7,141 nucleotides of DNA, from assembly GCA_007123695.1 (NCBI GenBank), contig SLGN01000085.1, forward strand, positions 1-7,141. Direction: 5' to 3'. The notes beneath the pieces are model-generated. The model was not told where the DNA came from. It did no database searches and worked only from the letters and a program-made list of their open reading frames with translations. The DNA is from Verrucomicrobiales bacterium. Its GTDB lineage: Bacteria; Verrucomicrobiota; Verrucomicrobiia; Verrucomicrobiales; DEV007. Position 1 is the first letter of the stretch. Each line of letters opens with the position of its first letter. A program made the position numbers and the translations under genes. Positions 5,421 to 7,141 of the stretch are shown in pieces.

Positions 5421-6875
5421 CTACTTGCCGAGGCGGTCGAGGATGTTTTTGGTGATGCGGACGACGTGCTCGTCGCCGCCGGCGAGGCCGTGGGACCAGT
5501 CGGTGGTTCCCGAAGTCACGACGGTGCCTCCTGCTTCGGTGGTGTGGAGTCCGAGCACGGCGTGCCCGCTGTGCTCGGGGCCGGGCCAGCGCTCGTACCA
5601 CCAGGCGTCGCCGGGAGCCCATTTCGCGGGCGCGGTCGCCAGAATCTGGAAGCTGCGCGGCGTGCCGTCCCGATGAGTCGGAAAGGGAAGGCCGTCGCGC
5701 CATTCGATTTCGCATCCGTCGCATTCGTAGCCGACGATGCTGTCCTTCCCCCCGAACTCGGCTCCGACGGCGAGGCCGGTGCCTTCGAAGAGCCAATGAT
5801 CGGGACGATGCACGGTGAAGGCCCCGCTGCCGTCCATGATCTGGCCGTGGCTCTTGTGGTAGCCTCCATGGAGGAAGCCGACCCCGGTCATGGCGTTTTC
5901 GGGCCGCCCGACAAGGTGGTGGCTCCAGAGCGTGGTGAGCCCGGGAATCGTCGCCTCGGTCGAGGAATAGAGTTCGTCCTGGTTGAACCATTGCTTCCAG
6001 CATAGAAAGGATCTCGTCTCGGGCTCCCAGCGGATCTGCCAGCAGCAGGTGTTGCCGGAAAGGAAGGCCACGTTGCCACCTCGTGCGGCGAAGCCCTCGA
6101 CGGTGTCCCGCATCGGGCCGGACCAGTATTCGTCGTGGCCGACGCTGAGGAGAAGCTTGTAGGGCTCGACGATCTCGGGCCGCAGCTCGAGGTCGAGGTT
6201 GGTGGCGAAGTCGAGACGGTAGCCGTTCGTCTCGGCCCAGACGACGAAGGGCAGTTCCCAGCGGGGATACTGGGAGGTGGGGGGACGGTAGTAGGAAACC
6301 CGGTGGCCCTGGAGCTTGGCCCGCCCGTGGTAGCCGTAGACGCTGGAACCTCCCCAGTTGTTGTAGGCGTTGTAGGTATGGGTGGCGAGCTGGAGGAGGA
6401 TGCGGTCTTTGCCGCCGGGCGCGGCGGGACGCAGCACGAAGAAGCAGGTCCCCTCGGCGGTGCGCCGGTTGCGCTGGGTGTAGGTGCCGCCGCGGTCGCT
6501 CACCTTCATGGTGATCTCGTAGTAGCCGCTTTCCCAGTCGTCGGGGATGGGCATGCGGAAGGCGACGGGCCAGCCGCAGCCGAGGGAGGAGGCGTTTTCC
6601 GGCACGGAATGCTCGAGCACTCCCTCGAGCTTCGCGACCTCGTGGACGACGGTGCGCTCGCGGCCGACGCGGGCGATGGAGAGCGAGGCTTCGGGCGATG
6701 GGCTGGAAAGGTGGAGCTGCAGCTCGTCGCCGGGCGCATAGCTGATCTCGCCGGCATAGCCTTCGATGTAGAGGGAGCGCCCTTCGTCGATGGCGGGAGC
6801 GGGGACTGCGGAGAGAAGGAAAGCGAGGAAGGGGGCGAGGAGGAAGGTCGAAAGGAGGGGGCGGTGTCTTTCCAT
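5421..6875 (-). CDS. Secreted protein similar to the N,N-dimethylformamidase large-subunit C-terminal domain
   Basis: The product resembles the C-terminal domain of the large subunit of N,N-dimethylformamidase, an iron amidohydrolase. Homologues of this domain are common as stand-alone proteins with unknown substrates, so amidase activity is not established here. From the ATG at 6875 there are 484 residues: a signal peptide (basic MERHR, hydrophobic core, APA cleavage site near residue 28), a small beta-rich domain (about 32-150), then the main domain with YNAYNNWGG (168-176), SVGHDEYWS (244-252), GGNVAFLSGNTCCW (266-279), GYECDGCE (382-389) and a C-terminal SGTTDWSHGL. The metal ligands cannot be fixed by eye. 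A longer form from GTG at 6953 adds 26 residues, overlaps the upstream stop by four bases (GTGA) and has GAGGAA nearby. I prefer 6875 because it puts the signal peptide at the N terminus, although its ribosome site is poor. It is probably co-transcribed with the gene upstream and converges on the repeat region. Confidence 0.85.
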   Translation of the reverse strand: MERHRPLLSTFLLAPFLAFLLSAVPAPAIDEGRSLYIEGYAGEISYAPGDELQLHLSSPSPEASLSIARVGRERTVVHEVAKLEGVLEHSVPENASSLGCGWPVAFRMPIPDDWESGYYEITMKVSDRGGTYTQRNRRTAEGTCFFVLRPAAPGGKDRILLQLATHTYNAYNNWGGSSVYGYHGRAKLQGHRVSYYRPPTSQYPRWELPFVVWAETNGYRLDFATNLDLELRPEIVEPYKLLLSVGHDEYWSGPMRDTVEGFAARGGNVAFLSGNTCCWQIRWEPETRSFLCWKQWFNQDELYSSTEATIPGLTTLWSHHLVGRPENAMTGVGFLHGGYHKSHGQIMDGSGAFTVHRPDHWLFEGTGLAVGAEFGGKDSIVGYECDGCEIEWRDGLPFPTHRDGTPRSFQILATAPAKWAPGDAWWYERWPGPEHSGHAVLGLHTTEAGGTVVTSGTTDWSHGLAGGDEHVVRITKNILDRLGK

Positions 6876-6949
6876 CGGGGGGTCTTGGTGCTGGGGGTTG
6901 AAGAGGGTGCCGCGCGGCTGCGGAAGGGTAGCGGGGGAAGGGAGGGCCC

Positions 6950-7141
6950 TCACCGTTCCTCGGCGGCATCGGAATCCGCGCGGGTCGGCTGCCCGGCTTC
7001 GCCGTCGGCCGGGAGAGGGGCTGGCGGCGTGTCGGCTTCGGCCTGCGGTCCCGGGCCTTCGACCAGCTCGAGGAGAAGGGCGTGCGCCTCGAGGAAGCGG
7101 GGAGAATCGGCGAGCGAGTCGAGGAGGTGTCGCCGCGCCTT
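6950..7141 (-). CDS. C-terminal end of an unrecognised protein, 5' part outside the window
   Basis: 63 codons and a TGA are visible, and the frame is open at base 7141. The visible part starts with a helical stretch (RRHLLDSLADSPRFLEAH, then ALLLELVEG), which could be the last helices of an alpha-helical or TPR-like domain. A Pro/Ala/Glu/Asp-rich, probably disordered tail follows and ends in AAEER. The stop (6952-6950) overlaps a GTG of the downstream gene by four bases, an arrangement typical of translationally coupled genes. The fragment is too short to assign a family. Codon use is GC-rich and resembles its neighbour, so I judge it real. Confidence 0.6.
   Translation of the reverse strand, partial: KARRHLLDSLADSPRFLEAHALLLELVEGPGPQAEADTPPAPLPADGEAGQPTRADSDAAEER

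Noticed and set aside
5374..6969. Minus-strand open frame of 531 codons, Arg/Pro-rich
   Set aside because: It is a shifted frame over the dimethylformamidase-like gene. Its Arg/Pro/Ala-rich product is typical of an out-of-frame read of GC-rich DNA.

Overview
This is a GC-rich bacterial window with a Gram-negative gene set: a class B penicillin-binding protein with an export signal, UvrC, and a secreted metal-enzyme-like protein. Two weak hints point to Verrucomicrobiota or a relative. One is a GTTC-N4-GAAC palindrome upstream of uvrC, which resembles the LexA motif described for that phylum. The other is the general style of the proteins. There is no rRNA or other phylogenetic marker, so the assignment is tentative.

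Right-to-left block (1-3895, minus strand): uvrC (nucleotide excision repair) is followed 127 bases downstream by a PBP2/MrdA-type transpeptidase that runs off the left edge. Both carry all their catalytic motifs and both have unusual architecture. UvrC lacks most of the segment between its UVR motif and its nuclease domain, and has a ~54-residue low-complexity insert inside the nuclease domain. The PBP has a ~110-residue acidic, proline-rich N-terminal extension.

Divergent region (3896-4070): a short spacer between uvrC and a small plus-strand gene of unknown function (4071-4478). It holds a candidate uvrC promoter with the GTTC-N4-GAAC palindrome between its -35 and -10 boxes, which would fit SOS control.

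Gene-poor region (4479-5420): about 940 bases between two convergent genes with no intact gene. It holds at least four, probably five, diverged copies of a ~95-125 bp direct repeat. A CAGTGA box and a CCTGG box lie 78-79 bases apart in every copy where both can be placed. In the middle of this array sit a perfect 16-bp hairpin and the frameshifted 3' remnant of a DUF2339-type membrane protein. This is the most unusual part of the window.

Right block (5421-7141, minus strand): the 3' end of an unrecognised gene overlaps by four bases the longest possible start of a secreted protein. That protein resembles the C-terminal domain of the N,N-dimethylformamidase large subunit. The two genes are probably co-transcribed. 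I see no functional link between the repair/cell-wall block and the right block.
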